A stretch of DNA of 64,000 bases from Allobaileyella intestinalis (GCF_009695865.1 NZ_VUNB01000002.1:1-64000); one strand, 5' to 3'. Positions 52,981-62,176 are shown, counted from the first letter of the stretch. Notes: generated by a model from the letters alone, not told the origin. Program-made: numbers and translations.

Positions 52981-53076
52981 CAAGTTGGATAAACATACAT
53001 CAAAATCGGTGAGTTCTGTGTGACGGTACTGCAGGGGAATTTTCACAGTAGTATCATGAGACTGCAAGGGCTGGCA

Positions 53077-53913
53077 ATGGCCCGGAGGGTTCAGAAGAAG
53101 GGAGAGACTGTCTGTCTTATGGAAAAAATCTTTCGCGCAATAGCAGCTTTTGCGAGAAGGGAAACAGAGGAGATTCTAGATCTGATTTATCCGCCGGGAA
53201 TTAAATGCATCTGCTGCGGAGCTGTCATTGACAAGAGCCGTCCATACAGCCTCTGCAACAACTGCATGAACGGAATCAGATGGATAGAGGCTGGTGACCG
53301 GACCTGCATCAAATGCGGCAAACCATTGGCAGGAAACGATTCCCGGACCATCTGCTTCAGCTGCAGAGAACATCCCCATGTTTTCTCACGGGCCGTAACC
53401 TGCGCCCAGTACGGCGCCCTGGAGAGAGATCTGATTTTCAATCTCAAATACAAAGGAAGGACTTACATCGCCCCCATTCTTTCGGAAATCATGTGGGACC
53501 GGCTCCAGAGCCTGGAGCCCGGAGAGCAGTACCAGATTTTCCGGGGAGGAGTGGACGTGGTTGTTCCCGTTCCCCTGAGCAGGGAGAGACTTTTGGAACG
53601 GGGATTTAATCAGGCGGATCTTATTGGAGAGGGCCTGGCCCGGCTTATGGGGGCAGATTATAACAGGGACATCCTGGTAAGAACCAGGCACACAACAGCC
53701 ATGAGGAGCCTGACACCTGATGAGAGACGGAAGAATATTAGAGGCGCTTTCCGTGTGGATGGAAATGTGACCGGCCTCACGGTTATGGTGGTGGACGACA
53801 TATATACCACAGGGTCAACAGCAGATGCCATTGCCTCCGTGCTTTTTGAAAAGGGAGCAGCAAGAGTTATATTCTGTACTTTCGCAGGGGGCGCAGATGT
53901 AGTAAAATCATAA
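53077..53913 (+). CDS. comFC: ComF family phosphoribosyltransferase-like protein
   Basis: ComFC is a competence-associated protein with an N-terminal zinc finger and a PRTase-like domain. Start choice is uncertain; ATG 53077 has CAAGGG 6 nt upstream and gives 278 residues, and ATG 53119 is also possible. Zinc ligands are CICCG and CNNC, then CIKCG and CFSC. The PRTase PRPP motif is VMVVDDIYTTGSTADA near residue 240, preceded by VVPVPLSRERLLERGFNQA. It is immediately followed by the raiA-type RNA. Confidence 0.92.
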   Translation: MARRVQKKGETVCLMEKIFRAIAAFARRETEEILDLIYPPGIKCICCGAVIDKSRPYSLCNNCMNGIRWIEAGDRTCIKCGKPLAGNDSRTICFSCREHPHVFSRAVTCAQYGALERDLIFNLKYKGRTYIAPILSEIMWDRLQSLEPGEQYQIFRGGVDVVVPVPLSRERLLERGFNQADLIGEGLARLMGADYNRDILVRTRHTTAMRSLTPDERRKNIRGAFRVDGNVTGLTVMVVDDIYTTGSTADAIASVLFEKGAARVIFCTFAGGADVVKS

Positions 53914-53917
53914 CCTG

Positions 53918-54099
53918 TATGATGCTTCTGTGTTCGTGGTTGAAAGTCCAGGCCAGCTGTGGGCAAAGGGATCCACGTAAGCCGTGAGCAGGGAGCCGCG
54001 GTGATCATGGCACAGTTTAGATGTAAGTCCTCCGGAAAATCCGGGCAAAGGCAAGTGTGGGGTCAAAGACCAGGTCGAGCAGATGCATCATATTTTTTA
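53918..54099 (+). ncRNA. raiA-motif-type structured RNA with terminator
   Basis: Starting 5 nt after the comFC stop, TATGATGCTTCTG (53918-53930) pairs with CAGATGCATCATA (54080-54092, one mismatch) to close a domain of about 150 nt. The domain is GC-rich and has many unpaired AAA/AAG segments such as GGGCAAAGGGA and GGCAAAGGC. Six T residues follow the closing stem, so the RNA has its own terminator. A structured RNA of about 180 nt beside comFC and the hpf/raiA gene fits the raiA motif of Clostridia. The identification rests on size, closing stem and gene neighbourhood, not on a covariance model. Confidence 0.75.
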
Positions 54100-54173
54100 T
54101 GCATAAACATAAACCGATAGATACAAATTGACACATATAAACTCATACATGAACTCAGGGAAGGGGCGCATAG

Positions 54174-55547
54174 ATGGAAGATTTCAGAATCGAAAGAGAT
54201 ACCATGGGTGAAGTGAAGGTTCCTGCTGACAAGTACTGGGGCGCTCAGACCCAGAGAAGTCATCAGAATTTCAGAGTGGGAAACAAAATGCCTGACCAGA
54301 TAATCCGAGCTTTTGCGTATCTGAAGAAAGGGGCTGCACTGGCCAACGAAAGACTGGGAAACCTTGAAAGCCCGAAGGCAGAGATGATCTCAAAGGTATG
54401 CGACGAGATTCTGGATGGTTCTCTGGATGGCAATTTCCCTCTGGTTGTTTACCAGACAGGAAGCGGAACTCAGTCAAACATGAATGTAAATGAGGTAATC
54501 GCCAACAGGGGAAATGAGCTGGCTGGAGAGAAGTTGCTCCATCCAAATGATGATGTGAACCGTTCCCAGAGCTCCAACGACACCTTCCCCACAGCCATGA
54601 GCATAGCCGCAGTCGTAACTGTAGAAGAAAAGCTTTTGCCAGCTGCAGAACAGATGACCGAAACCCTGAGAACCCTTGAAGACAAATACATGCATGTGGT
54701 CAAGACCGGACGGACCCATCTTCAGGACGCCGTTCCAATGACCTTCGGACAGGAGATCAGCGGGTGGAGATCCATGATTGAGCACAGCACAGACAATATC
54801 AAGGCCTCTCTGAAACCGCTTAGAGAAATAGCTCTTGGAGGAACAGCTGTGGGAACAGGACTCAACGCGCCGGAAGGGTTTGACAAGGCTTCGGCTGAAA
54901 TTATCTCCAGACTTACAGGCCACGACTTCGTAACAGCGCCAAACAAGTTCCACGCCCTTTCTTCTAAGGACGCTTTCGTATACGCCCACGGTGCTCTCAA
55001 AGCTATGGCAGCAGACCTGATGAAGATGGCCAACGACATTCGCTGGCTTTCCAGCGGTCCCCGCTGCGGCCTGGGAGAAATTACCATCCCGTCCAATGAG
55101 CCTGGAAGCTCGATTATGCCTGGAAAAGTTAATCCAACCCAGACAGAATCGGCAACAATGGTTGCAGTGAGAGTCATGGGAAATGATACTGTTGTGGGAA
55201 TGGCTGCATCCCAGGGAAATTTCCAGCTTAATGTATTCATGCCTGTAATAGCTGATGCATTCATCCAGTCAGCAGAACTGCTGGCTCAGTCCCTGACCAG
55301 CCTGGAACTTAACTGCGTAAGAGGAATAGAGCCTATAGAAGAAAAGATGGAAGAAAACGCTCGTAAATCCCTGATGGTAGCTGCCGCCCTGAATACTCAC
55401 GTAGGATATGAAGCAGGAGCAAAGGCAGCCAAGTGGGCCCACAAAAACGGCACCACTCTGAAAGAAGCAGCAGTTCAGCTGAACATCTGCACAGATGAAG
55501 AATATGAACGCTGGGTAGACCTGAAAGAAATGACAGGCGTAAAATAA
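54174..55547 (+). CDS. fumC: Class II fumarate hydratase
   Basis: FumC interconverts fumarate and malate; this class needs no Fe-S cluster. The 457 residues begin with the family pattern FRIERDTMGEVKVPADKYWG. They contain QTGSGTQSNMNVNEVIANR, SSNDTFPTAMS, GRTHLQDAVPMTFGQE and the signature GSSIMPGKVNPTQTE. GGAAGGGGCG precedes the ATG. It is monocistronic, with a strong terminator. It lies downstream of the raiA-type RNA and upstream of the second palindrome array. Confidence 0.97.
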   Translation: MEDFRIERDTMGEVKVPADKYWGAQTQRSHQNFRVGNKMPDQIIRAFAYLKKGAALANERLGNLESPKAEMISKVCDEILDGSLDGNFPLVVYQTGSGTQSNMNVNEVIANRGNELAGEKLLHPNDDVNRSQSSNDTFPTAMSIAAVVTVEEKLLPAAEQMTETLRTLEDKYMHVVKTGRTHLQDAVPMTFGQEISGWRSMIEHSTDNIKASLKPLREIALGGTAVGTGLNAPEGFDKASAEIISRLTGHDFVTAPNKFHALSSKDAFVYAHGALKAMAADLMKMANDIRWLSSGPRCGLGEITIPSNEPGSSIMPGKVNPTQTESATMVAVRVMGNDTVVGMAASQGNFQLNVFMPVIADAFIQSAELLAQSLTSLELNCVRGIEPIEEKMEENARKSLMVAAALNTHVGYEAGAKAAKWAHKNGTTLKEAAVQLNICTDEEYERWVDLKEMTGVK

Positions 55548-55600
55548 AAGGCCTTAAATAAGAAAAGACTTGAGGTAAATATTAATAGAATCTGGATAAC

Positions 55601-55642
55601 CGAACTGTGGCATTTTGAAAAGAAATGCCACAGTTCGTCTTT
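55601..55642 (+). terminator. Terminator of fumC
   Basis: CGAACTGTGGCATTT (55601-55615) pairs perfectly with AAATGCCACAGTTCG (55623-55637) and is followed by TCTTTTT. Confidence 0.95.
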
Positions 55643-55720
55643 TTGGGCTAAGTACTATGTTTAAAATGTGGACATTTGAAATGTGGACGGATGTGGCAGC
55701 CTGCCAGTCCCTTAATCCGG

Positions 55721-56275
55721 GAGCAGTACTAAGTACGATTTCTACAGGTACTACTGCTCCATCAGCCTCGTAAAAGCAGTAGTAACCGCGATAAACAGGA
55801 TTAGTACTGCTCTTCCAGCTTCTCGAGAGCAGTACTAAGTACAATTCCTGCAAGTAGTACTGCTTTCCCATCCTCGTAAAAGCAGTAGTAACCGCGATAA
55901 ACAGGATTAGTACTGCTCTTCCAGCTACTTGAGAGCAGTACTAAGTGCGATTTCTGCAGGTAATACTGCTCCATCAGCCTCGCAAAAGCAGTAGTAACCG
56001 CGATAAACAGGATTACTACTGCTCCTACAGCTTCCCGAGAGCAGTACTAAGTACGATTTCTGCAAGTAGTACTGCTTTCCCATCCTCGTAAAAGCAGTAG
56101 TAACCGCGATAAACAGGATTACTACTGCTCTTCCAGCTTCTCGAGAGCAGTACTGAGAGCCGATTCTGCAAGTAGAACTGCTTTTTCCTGCACCAGAGAG
56201 CAGTAGTAACATCAATAAACAGAATTACTACTGCTCCATCAGCCTCGTAGAAGCAGTAGTAACCGCGATAAACAG
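55721..56275. repeat. Array 2: alternating 53-bp palindromes forming a 106-bp higher-order repeat
   Basis: Type-A units (AGCAGTAGTAA ... TTAGTACTGCT, centre CCGCGATAAACAGGA) start at 55775, 55881, 55987, 56093, 56199 and 56252. Type-B units (GAGCAGTACTAAG ... GTAGTACTGCT, centre containing TTCTGCA) start at 55721, 55827, 55933, 56039 and 56145. Each type recurs every 106 bp, twice the array-1 period, until the last step of 53 bp. The palindrome arms are those of array 1, but centres and spacers differ. It lies between the fumC terminator and the cdaA promoter. Confidence 0.95.
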
Positions 56276-56281
56276 AGCTAC

Positions 56282-56465
56282 TACTGCCGCCCGGCCGCCA
56301 GTTGCCCCCGCCTGCCAACTGCCGCCCGTCCGCCTACTACCTTCGCCCGCGTACTACCCTCGTCCGCCAACTGCCCCGGCGGCCTACTGCCCCGTCCGCC
56401 AACTGCCGCCGCAAGTCTATCCTCAAATCCCATCCCCCCCGGCCGCCAACTGCCCCGGCTCCCAG
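56282..56465. repeat. C-rich degenerate repeat (CCGCCAACTGCC) adjoining array 2
   Basis: GCCAACTGCC recurs four times (about 56314, 56365, 56398 and 56445) among CCTACTGCCCC and GTACTACC variants. The plus strand is almost free of G runs while the minus strand has many, such as GGCGGGGGC. It directly continues array 2, whose CTACTGC ends look like the source. G-quadruplex formation on the minus strand is possible. Confidence 0.75.
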
Positions 56466-56558
56466 ATACACAACCGTAAGATTCCGCGAGGAAATGTACC
56501 GTTTGTGTGAAAAAACCTCCTGCTTTTATGCTTATTATGTGAACAATTCTCCAAAAAA

Positions 56559-56587
56559 TTGAAAAAATCGCTTGCAAACTGTATAAT
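56559..56587 (+). promoter_or_regulatory. Promoter of cdaA operon
   Basis: TTGAAA (56559-56564) and a perfect TATAAT (56582-56587) are separated by 17 bp, about 140 bp before cdaA. Confidence 0.75.
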
Positions 56588-56728
56588 CTGTAAGATATAT
56601 TGCCGTGTTGTGTTCAGAACAGTGTGGGCATTTTGTCCGTCTTGAACCAGTACTCTTGAACCAACATTTATGAACAAGTATTTACAGACTTTGTTTCGAC
56701 AACAGCCGTAGAAAGGATTTCAGTCAAG

Positions 56729-57571
56729 ATGTATGAAGTGATCCTGGGGATATTGAGGAACTTCCGATTGGCAGATGCGGTAGACATAGCTATCGTATCC
56801 TTTGTCGTATACAAAATATTAAATTTCATAAAGGAAACAAGGGCTCAGCAGCTGGTAAGAGGAATAGCCATCCTTCTGCTGGTATTCTTCCTTTCAGATC
56901 TTTTTGACCTGTACCTGCTGAACTGGCTCCTTAAAGGTTTTGCAACCATGGGCCTTTTTGCCCTGGTTGTTCTGTTCCAGCCTGAGATCAGAAGAGGCCT
57001 TGAGCAAATGGGCCGCCGGGGCCTGGTGAGCCAGCAGTTCAAAAGTGTGGACAAGGAACATGCCATGGAATTCGTAAGTGCCATGGTTACAGCCATAGAT
57101 GATTTTTCGGCCACAAGAACAGGCGCACTTATTGCAATCGAAAGAGACACCATGCTCAACGACATCATCGAAACCGGTGCAGTAGTTGATGCAAAGATGT
57201 CCGTGAGACTTATAGAAAATCTTTTTTACGAAGGGTCCCCGTTACACGACGGTGCGGTAATCATCAGAGGAGACAGAATTCATGCAGCCAGCTGCGTTCT
57301 TCCTCTCACAGAGAACAAGAACCTTGGACGGAACCTGGGAACCAGACACAGAGCCGGTGTAGGACTCAGCGAGGTTTCAGATGCACTGGTCATCATAGTT
57401 TCAGAAGAATCAGGAGTTATTTCCGTGGCAGAAAACGGAAAACTCAGACGGTTTATGGATCTGAAGTCCATTGAGAAGATGCTGCTTAACATCTACCTGC
57501 CGCCGGAAGTTTCATTCCAGAGCAAAGTCCGTTCCATTGCAAGGAGAGGAGGCAGATCAGATGAAAGGTAA
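56729..57571 (+). CDS. cdaA: Diadenylate cyclase CdaA
   Basis: CdaA makes the second messenger c-di-AMP from two ATP and sits in the membrane. Three N-terminal helices (about 15-35, 43-60 and 65-85) precede the DAC domain (about 105-260). Its motifs are HDGAVIIRGDRI and GTRHRAGVGLSE. The 280-residue length is typical. The 3' end overlaps cdaR by 11 nt. c-di-AMP controls potassium, osmolytes and cell-wall homeostasis in Firmicutes. Confidence 0.97.
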   Translation: MYEVILGILRNFRLADAVDIAIVSFVVYKILNFIKETRAQQLVRGIAILLLVFFLSDLFDLYLLNWLLKGFATMGLFALVVLFQPEIRRGLEQMGRRGLVSQQFKSVDKEHAMEFVSAMVTAIDDFSATRTGALIAIERDTMLNDIIETGAVVDAKMSVRLIENLFYEGSPLHDGAVIIRGDRIHAASCVLPLTENKNLGRNLGTRHRAGVGLSEVSDALVIIVSEESGVISVAENGKLRRFMDLKSIEKMLLNIYLPPEVSFQSKVRSIARRGGRSDER

Positions 57572-58814
57572 AGAAATAAACAAGATGAACCTGATCCTTT
57601 CCATAGTCATCGCCTTCGCAGCCTGGGTCTATGTTGTATATAACGTAAATCCTACTATGACCAGAACATACAAGGGCATCAATGTTAATGTGGCAGGTCA
57701 GAGCGAGCTGACCAATAACGGAGATGCAGTGAGCTCAGTGGCAGATGGAAAGGTAGACGTAAAGCTGAGGGCGAGACGTTCAGTTCTGGACGATATTTCT
57801 GCAAAAGATATTGAGGCCTCGGTGGACGTGTCGCAGCTCAAGCCGGGAACAAATACTGTAACGGTCAACGTCGTAGTGCCTGACAGTGTGAAGCTGACCA
57901 GCCAGTCTGTTTCACAGACAGAGGTAACAGTAGAGAGAAGAGATACCAAGACCGTGAAGCTTATAGCCGTATACGGCAAGGGAGCAGCCAAGGACGAGGA
58001 ACCGGTAATCACTTCAGGGGGCAAAGAAGAGATCGAGATCTCCGGAGCAGAAAGCCTGATTAAGTCGGTTACAAATGCAGAGGTGGTTCTGGACAACGAC
58101 AGAGTCACAGACCAGGAGAAGACCTTCAGGGTAAAAACCTACGGAGTTAACAGCAGCGGCGATAAAGTGCCGTACATCAAAACTTCTCCTGGAAAAGTAA
58201 AGGTCACAGCAATAAGAGGAAAACTTAAGACGGTAAAGCTGAACGTGAAGACTGAAAATGCCGACGATGATCAGTACCAGAGAAAGGTGGAAGCACCTGA
58301 TCAGGTAACAATAAAGGGAAAGTCATCGGCCATAAGCAAGATAAACTCAGTGGACACGGAAGTAATAGACCTGAGCCAGATAACCAGCAACAAGACTATG
58401 AACATCAAGTACGATCTGCCTGATGGAATAGCCATTGCCAACGCTTCAGCCGGCCAGAAGATTACCATAAAAGTAACGGGAATGGGCTCCAGGACATTCA
58501 GCATTGCACCCTCAAGCATAACAGTATCAGGACTGGCCAGCGGCCTGACAGGAACTGTGCAGAACGGCGCTACGGTAACAGTAACAGGCGCCAATGACCT
58601 GCTGAACAACCTGTCCACCTCCAGTTTCGTTCTTTCCGTCAGTGCAGCGGGACTGAACAGCGGCAGCTACACCCTGACACCATCCATAAAGGTGAACGGA
58701 CCTGAGGGGCTGTCAGCTTCAGCCACCAGCGTCACACTGGTGATTTCTGGAGGAAGCAGCGAAAGCGATAACAGCAATACCAATAACAACACCGATAACA
58801 ACAATACAAATTAG
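57561..58814 (+). CDS. cdaR: CdaA regulatory protein CdaR (YbbR-domain)
   Basis: CdaR modulates CdaA from outside the membrane. The start at 57561 follows AGGAGG by 9 nt; the gene begins within cdaA. The 417 residues have an N-terminal membrane anchor (about 8-28, ILSIVIAFAAWVYVVYNV) and then about four YbbR beta-rich repeats (about 40-390). The C-terminal tail is low-complexity Ser/Asn/Asp. It is the usual second gene of the cdaA-cdaR-glmM operon. Confidence 0.93.
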   Translation: MKGKEINKMNLILSIVIAFAAWVYVVYNVNPTMTRTYKGINVNVAGQSELTNNGDAVSSVADGKVDVKLRARRSVLDDISAKDIEASVDVSQLKPGTNTVTVNVVVPDSVKLTSQSVSQTEVTVERRDTKTVKLIAVYGKGAAKDEEPVITSGGKEEIEISGAESLIKSVTNAEVVLDNDRVTDQEKTFRVKTYGVNSSGDKVPYIKTSPGKVKVTAIRGKLKTVKLNVKTENADDDQYQRKVEAPDQVTIKGKSSAISKINSVDTEVIDLSQITSNKTMNIKYDLPDGIAIANASAGQKITIKVTGMGSRTFSIAPSSITVSGLASGLTGTVQNGATVTVTGANDLLNNLSTSSFVLSVSAAGLNSGSYTLTPSIKVNGPEGLSASATSVTLVISGGSSESDNSNTNNNTDNNNTN

Positions 58815-58831
58815 TCAGGAGAAGGATATTA

Positions 58832-60190
58832 ATGGGAAGACTATTTGGAACAGACGGAGTAAGAGGCGTAGCTAACAAGGAGCTTACTGCATCTCTGGCC
58901 TTCGACATAGGAAGAGCCGCAGCATTTGTACTGGGAAAAGGGACGGGACGTCCCCTTTTCGTAGTAGGAAGGGATACGAGGGTATCCGGTGATATGCTGG
59001 AAAACGCACTTACAGCAGGAATCCTTTCTGTAGGCGGCAATGTAATGAAACTGGGTGTCATTCCAACACCAGCAGTAGCCTATCTGGTAAGACATTACGA
59101 CGCAGATGCAGGAGTTGTTATTTCCGCATCGCACAATTCCTTTGAATACAACGGCATTAAGCTTTTCAACGGAGATGGGTTCAAGCTGGACGACTCTATT
59201 GAAGAAGAAATCGAAGACATAATTCTGGCAAGAGAATTCGTCCATCCTGAATTTGTAGGAGACAAGCTGGGCAAGTGTGTAGAAGCGGAAGAAGATGCCC
59301 TCAGCATCTATACAAAATTCCTGCTGAGCACAATCGACATTTCTCTGGATGGAGTAAAGGTAGTCATCGATACAGCCAACGGCGCCTCATACAAGACAGC
59401 CAGAATGGTCTACGAAGCCCTGGGTGCAGAGGTTCACACTATCGCCAATGACCCTGACGGCATTAACATCAACGACAACTGCGGCTCCACCCATCCGGAG
59501 AACCTGCTTAAGGAAGTAGTAAAACAGGGAGCAGACATAGGCATGGCCTATGACGGAGACGCTGACCGGCTGGTGATCGCAGATGAGAAGGGCCGGCTCC
59601 TGGACGGAGACCGGGTTATGTGCATTTGCGGCAAGATGCTGAAAGATGAAGGAACACTTTACGGTGATCTGGTTACAGCTACAGTAATGAGCAACATCGG
59701 CTTCCACAGATATCTGGAAGACAATGGCATGAAGGCTGAGGTAACAAAGGTGGGAGACCGCTACGTTCTGGAGTCCATGCTCAAGACAGGATCTGTCCTG
59801 GGCGGAGAGCAGTCAGGCCACATGATTTTCCTGAACTACACTACAACAGGAGATGGAGTTTTGTCTTCTCTCCAGTTTGTTAAGGCATGGAAGGCTTCAG
59901 GTAAGAAGGTCAGTGAACTGAGAGACGGAGTTACAATCTATCCTCAGGCCCTGGTCAACGCAAGGGTAACACCAGCGGGCAAGGCATCTGCACTGAAGGA
60001 TCAGGAAGTTCAGAACAAGATAGCAGAAGTAGAGGAAAAACTGGGAGACACAGGAAGAGTGCTTATCCGTCCTTCCGGAACAGAACCTCTCATGAGAGTG
60101 ATGATCGAAGGAGAAGACGAGGCTGAAATAGCATCTTTTGCTAACGAAATAGCCCAGCTTATCCTATCAAAATATGGAGACCATAAATAA
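58832..60190 (+). CDS. glmM: Phosphoglucosamine mutase
   Basis: GlmM interconverts glucosamine-6-phosphate and glucosamine-1-phosphate for UDP-GlcNAc synthesis. The 452 residues begin MGRLFGTDGVRGVAN. The phosphoserine is S100 in SASHNS, the metal loop is DGDADR, and the sugar-binding GEQSGH and phosphate-binding RPSGTEPLMRVM are intact. GGAGAAGG precedes the ATG. In B. subtilis GlmM binds CdaA and inhibits it, which explains the operon. Confidence 0.98.
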   Translation: MGRLFGTDGVRGVANKELTASLAFDIGRAAAFVLGKGTGRPLFVVGRDTRVSGDMLENALTAGILSVGGNVMKLGVIPTPAVAYLVRHYDADAGVVISASHNSFEYNGIKLFNGDGFKLDDSIEEEIEDIILAREFVHPEFVGDKLGKCVEAEEDALSIYTKFLLSTIDISLDGVKVVIDTANGASYKTARMVYEALGAEVHTIANDPDGININDNCGSTHPENLLKEVVKQGADIGMAYDGDADRLVIADEKGRLLDGDRVMCICGKMLKDEGTLYGDLVTATVMSNIGFHRYLEDNGMKAEVTKVGDRYVLESMLKTGSVLGGEQSGHMIFLNYTTTGDGVLSSLQFVKAWKASGKKVSELRDGVTIYPQALVNARVTPAGKASALKDQEVQNKIAEVEEKLGDTGRVLIRPSGTEPLMRVMIEGEDEAEIASFANEIAQLILSKYGDHK

Positions 60191-60217
60191 GGTCTCTGGT
60201 AAACAGGAGGAATCATT

Positions 60218-62050
60218 ATGTGCGGTATCGTAGGCTTCGTAGGAAGTACAGAACCACAGAACATTATTATCGAAGGATTGAAAAAACTGGAGTACAGGGG
60301 ATATGATTCTGCCGGCATCGCAGTAGTAAACCAGGATGGCATTGCTGTAAGAAAGCATGTAGGAGAAATAAAAAACCTGGAAGCTCTGATCGGCAGCGAG
60401 AAGCTGGGAGGACACGTGGGCATCGGCCACACCAGATGGGCAACCCACGGTGCACCATCTACCCTGAATGCCCATCCTCATCAGGACGAGGCAGGCCGCA
60501 TAGCCCTGGTCCACAACGGACTGATCGAGAACTACCTGGAATTGAAGGGTAAACTCCTTGAAGAAGGAGTTCACTTCAAAAGCGAAACAGACACAGAGGT
60601 AGCTGCTCAGCTTATCGGCAAGTACTACGAAGAGTGCCACGATCTGAAGGAAGCTCTGGACAAGGCAGTTAGCCAGATGGAAGGAGCTTTTGCCCTGGGC
60701 CTGGTTGCAGAAGATCAGCCGGATATGCTGGTTGCATACAGAAAAAACGCCCCCCTGGTAGTTGGCATCGGTAAAGGCTTCAACATGATCGCATCGGATT
60801 TTGCACCTCTGCTGGAGTACACCAAGGACGTATACCTGCTGGAAAACGGCGACACTGTAGTTCTGACAGCAGATGATGTAAAGATATACGACGAGAAAGA
60901 CCAGCAGGTGGAGAGGGAAACTCTTCACATCAAGTGGAACGTGGACGCAGCCGAGAAGGGCGACTACGAGTTCTTCATGATGAAGGAGATCCACGAGCAG
61001 CCGCAGGGAATCAGAGAGACTCTGAACAGGAACATAGACGAGAAAGGCAGAATCAGCCTTTACGGCATAGATTTTACGGCTGAAGATCTGGCAAAATTCA
61101 ACAAGATCTACATCGTTGCCTGCGGCACAGCTTATCACGCTGGTCTGGTAGGAAGATACGTAATTGAGAAACTGGCACAGATTCCAGTAGAAGTAGACAT
61201 CGCCTCTGAGTTCAGATACAGAGATCCTTTTGTAGACGACAAGACATTGTTCATCGCCATAAGCCAGTCAGGGGAAACTGCCGACACACTGGAGGCCCTG
61301 AGGCTGGCAGGAAGAAATGGCGCAAGAATCCTGTCAATCGTCAACGTTGTAGGATCTTCAGTAGCAAGAGAATCTGACGACGTGTTCTACACCTGGGCTG
61401 GCCCGGAGATCGCCGTTGCCTCCACAAAGGCATACACCACACAGCTCCTCTGCCTGTACATTCTGGCCCTGTATTTTGCAGACCTGAGAGGCACAGTAGA
61501 CAAAGAATATTACGACAAATTCATAGAGGAGCTGAGAGCAATTCCTGAGAAACAGGAAAAGGTTCTGGAGTCAGAGAAGGACATGGAAGCTCTGGCAGCT
61601 GACTATTACGACAGAGACCAGGTGTTCTTCATCGGAAGAGGAGTGGACTCCAGCGTTGCATACGAGGGATCCCTTAAACTCAAGGAAATTTCCTACATTA
61701 ACTCCTTCGCCATAGCAGCAGGAGAACTGAAGCACGGAACCATAGCCCTGATGGAGCCGAGAACCATAGTTTTCGCCCTGGCTACCCAGGACAGGCTTTT
61801 CGACAAGATGGTCTCAAACATCCAGGAAGTGAAGGCCAGAAACGCTCAGGTAATTTCCATTGCCAAGGAAGGCAACACAGCCATCGAGAAGCACTCCAAC
61901 AAGGTGATCTACCTGCCTGAATGCCTTGATGAGCTTACACCGCTCCTCAGCGTAGTACCTCTTCAGCTCTACGCATACTACGTAGCTAAAGACAAAGGAT
62001 ACGACATCGACAAGCCGAGAAACCTGGCCAAGAGCGTTACAGTAGAATAG
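60218..62050 (+). CDS. glmS: Glutamine-fructose-6-phosphate aminotransferase
   Basis: GlmS makes glucosamine-6-phosphate from fructose-6-phosphate and glutamine, directly upstream of GlmM in the pathway. The 610 residues begin MCGIVGFVGS with nucleophile Cys2. The glutaminase domain (1-240) includes GIGHTRWATHG. Two SIS domains follow (about 290-430 and 460-600), with ISQSGETADT. The C-terminus ends LAKSVTVE as in the family. AGGAGG precedes the ATG only 27 nt after glmM, so no glmS ribozyme is present, unlike many Firmicutes. Confidence 0.98.
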   Translation: MCGIVGFVGSTEPQNIIIEGLKKLEYRGYDSAGIAVVNQDGIAVRKHVGEIKNLEALIGSEKLGGHVGIGHTRWATHGAPSTLNAHPHQDEAGRIALVHNGLIENYLELKGKLLEEGVHFKSETDTEVAAQLIGKYYEECHDLKEALDKAVSQMEGAFALGLVAEDQPDMLVAYRKNAPLVVGIGKGFNMIASDFAPLLEYTKDVYLLENGDTVVLTADDVKIYDEKDQQVERETLHIKWNVDAAEKGDYEFFMMKEIHEQPQGIRETLNRNIDEKGRISLYGIDFTAEDLAKFNKIYIVACGTAYHAGLVGRYVIEKLAQIPVEVDIASEFRYRDPFVDDKTLFIAISQSGETADTLEALRLAGRNGARILSIVNVVGSSVARESDDVFYTWAGPEIAVASTKAYTTQLLCLYILALYFADLRGTVDKEYYDKFIEELRAIPEKQEKVLESEKDMEALAADYYDRDQVFFIGRGVDSSVAYEGSLKLKEISYINSFAIAAGELKHGTIALMEPRTIVFALATQDRLFDKMVSNIQEVKARNAQVISIAKEGNTAIEKHSNKVIYLPECLDELTPLLSVVPLQLYAYYVAKDKGYDIDKPRNLAKSVTVE

Positions 62051-62176
62051 GCGTCGGACCGTATTTTGTAAAAAAACATGTCGCTCCCCGTCATTTTACG
62101 GCACAAGTGAAAGACCGGGTCAAGAGCAAGAAATCACAAGTACAGACAAGTACAGTTACAGGAAAGAGAAGGACAA

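Larger units (their letters stand above)
55548..56728. other. 1.2-kb gene-free region with terminator, array 2, C-rich repeat and cdaA promoter
   Basis: In order it holds the fumC terminator (55601-55642), palindrome array 2 (55721-56275), a C-rich degenerate repeat (56282-56465), and a promoter (56559-56587) with a leader of about 135 nt containing CTTGAACCA twice (56641 and 56655). Open frames across the repeats are in shifting frames and are not credible genes. Confidence 0.8.

Noticed and set aside
53918-54099. RNase P RNA (GAAAGTCC segment)
   Set aside because: The domain is only about 180 nt and lacks the other conserved RNase P regions such as the ACAGAA core.
55554-56318. Minus-strand open frames over array 2 (peptides with repeated YRGYYCFYE-like segments)
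   Set aside because: 53 and 106 are not multiples of three, so the repeated peptide appears in shifting frames. There are no ribosome binding sites and the sequence is a DNA repeat.
56302-56562. 86-codon Pro-rich plus-strand frame
   Set aside because: It lies in the C-rich degenerate repeat, has no ribosome binding site and crosses into the cdaA promoter region.
60191-60217. glmS ribozyme upstream of glmS
   Set aside because: The gap is only 27 nt and contains just the ribosome binding site.
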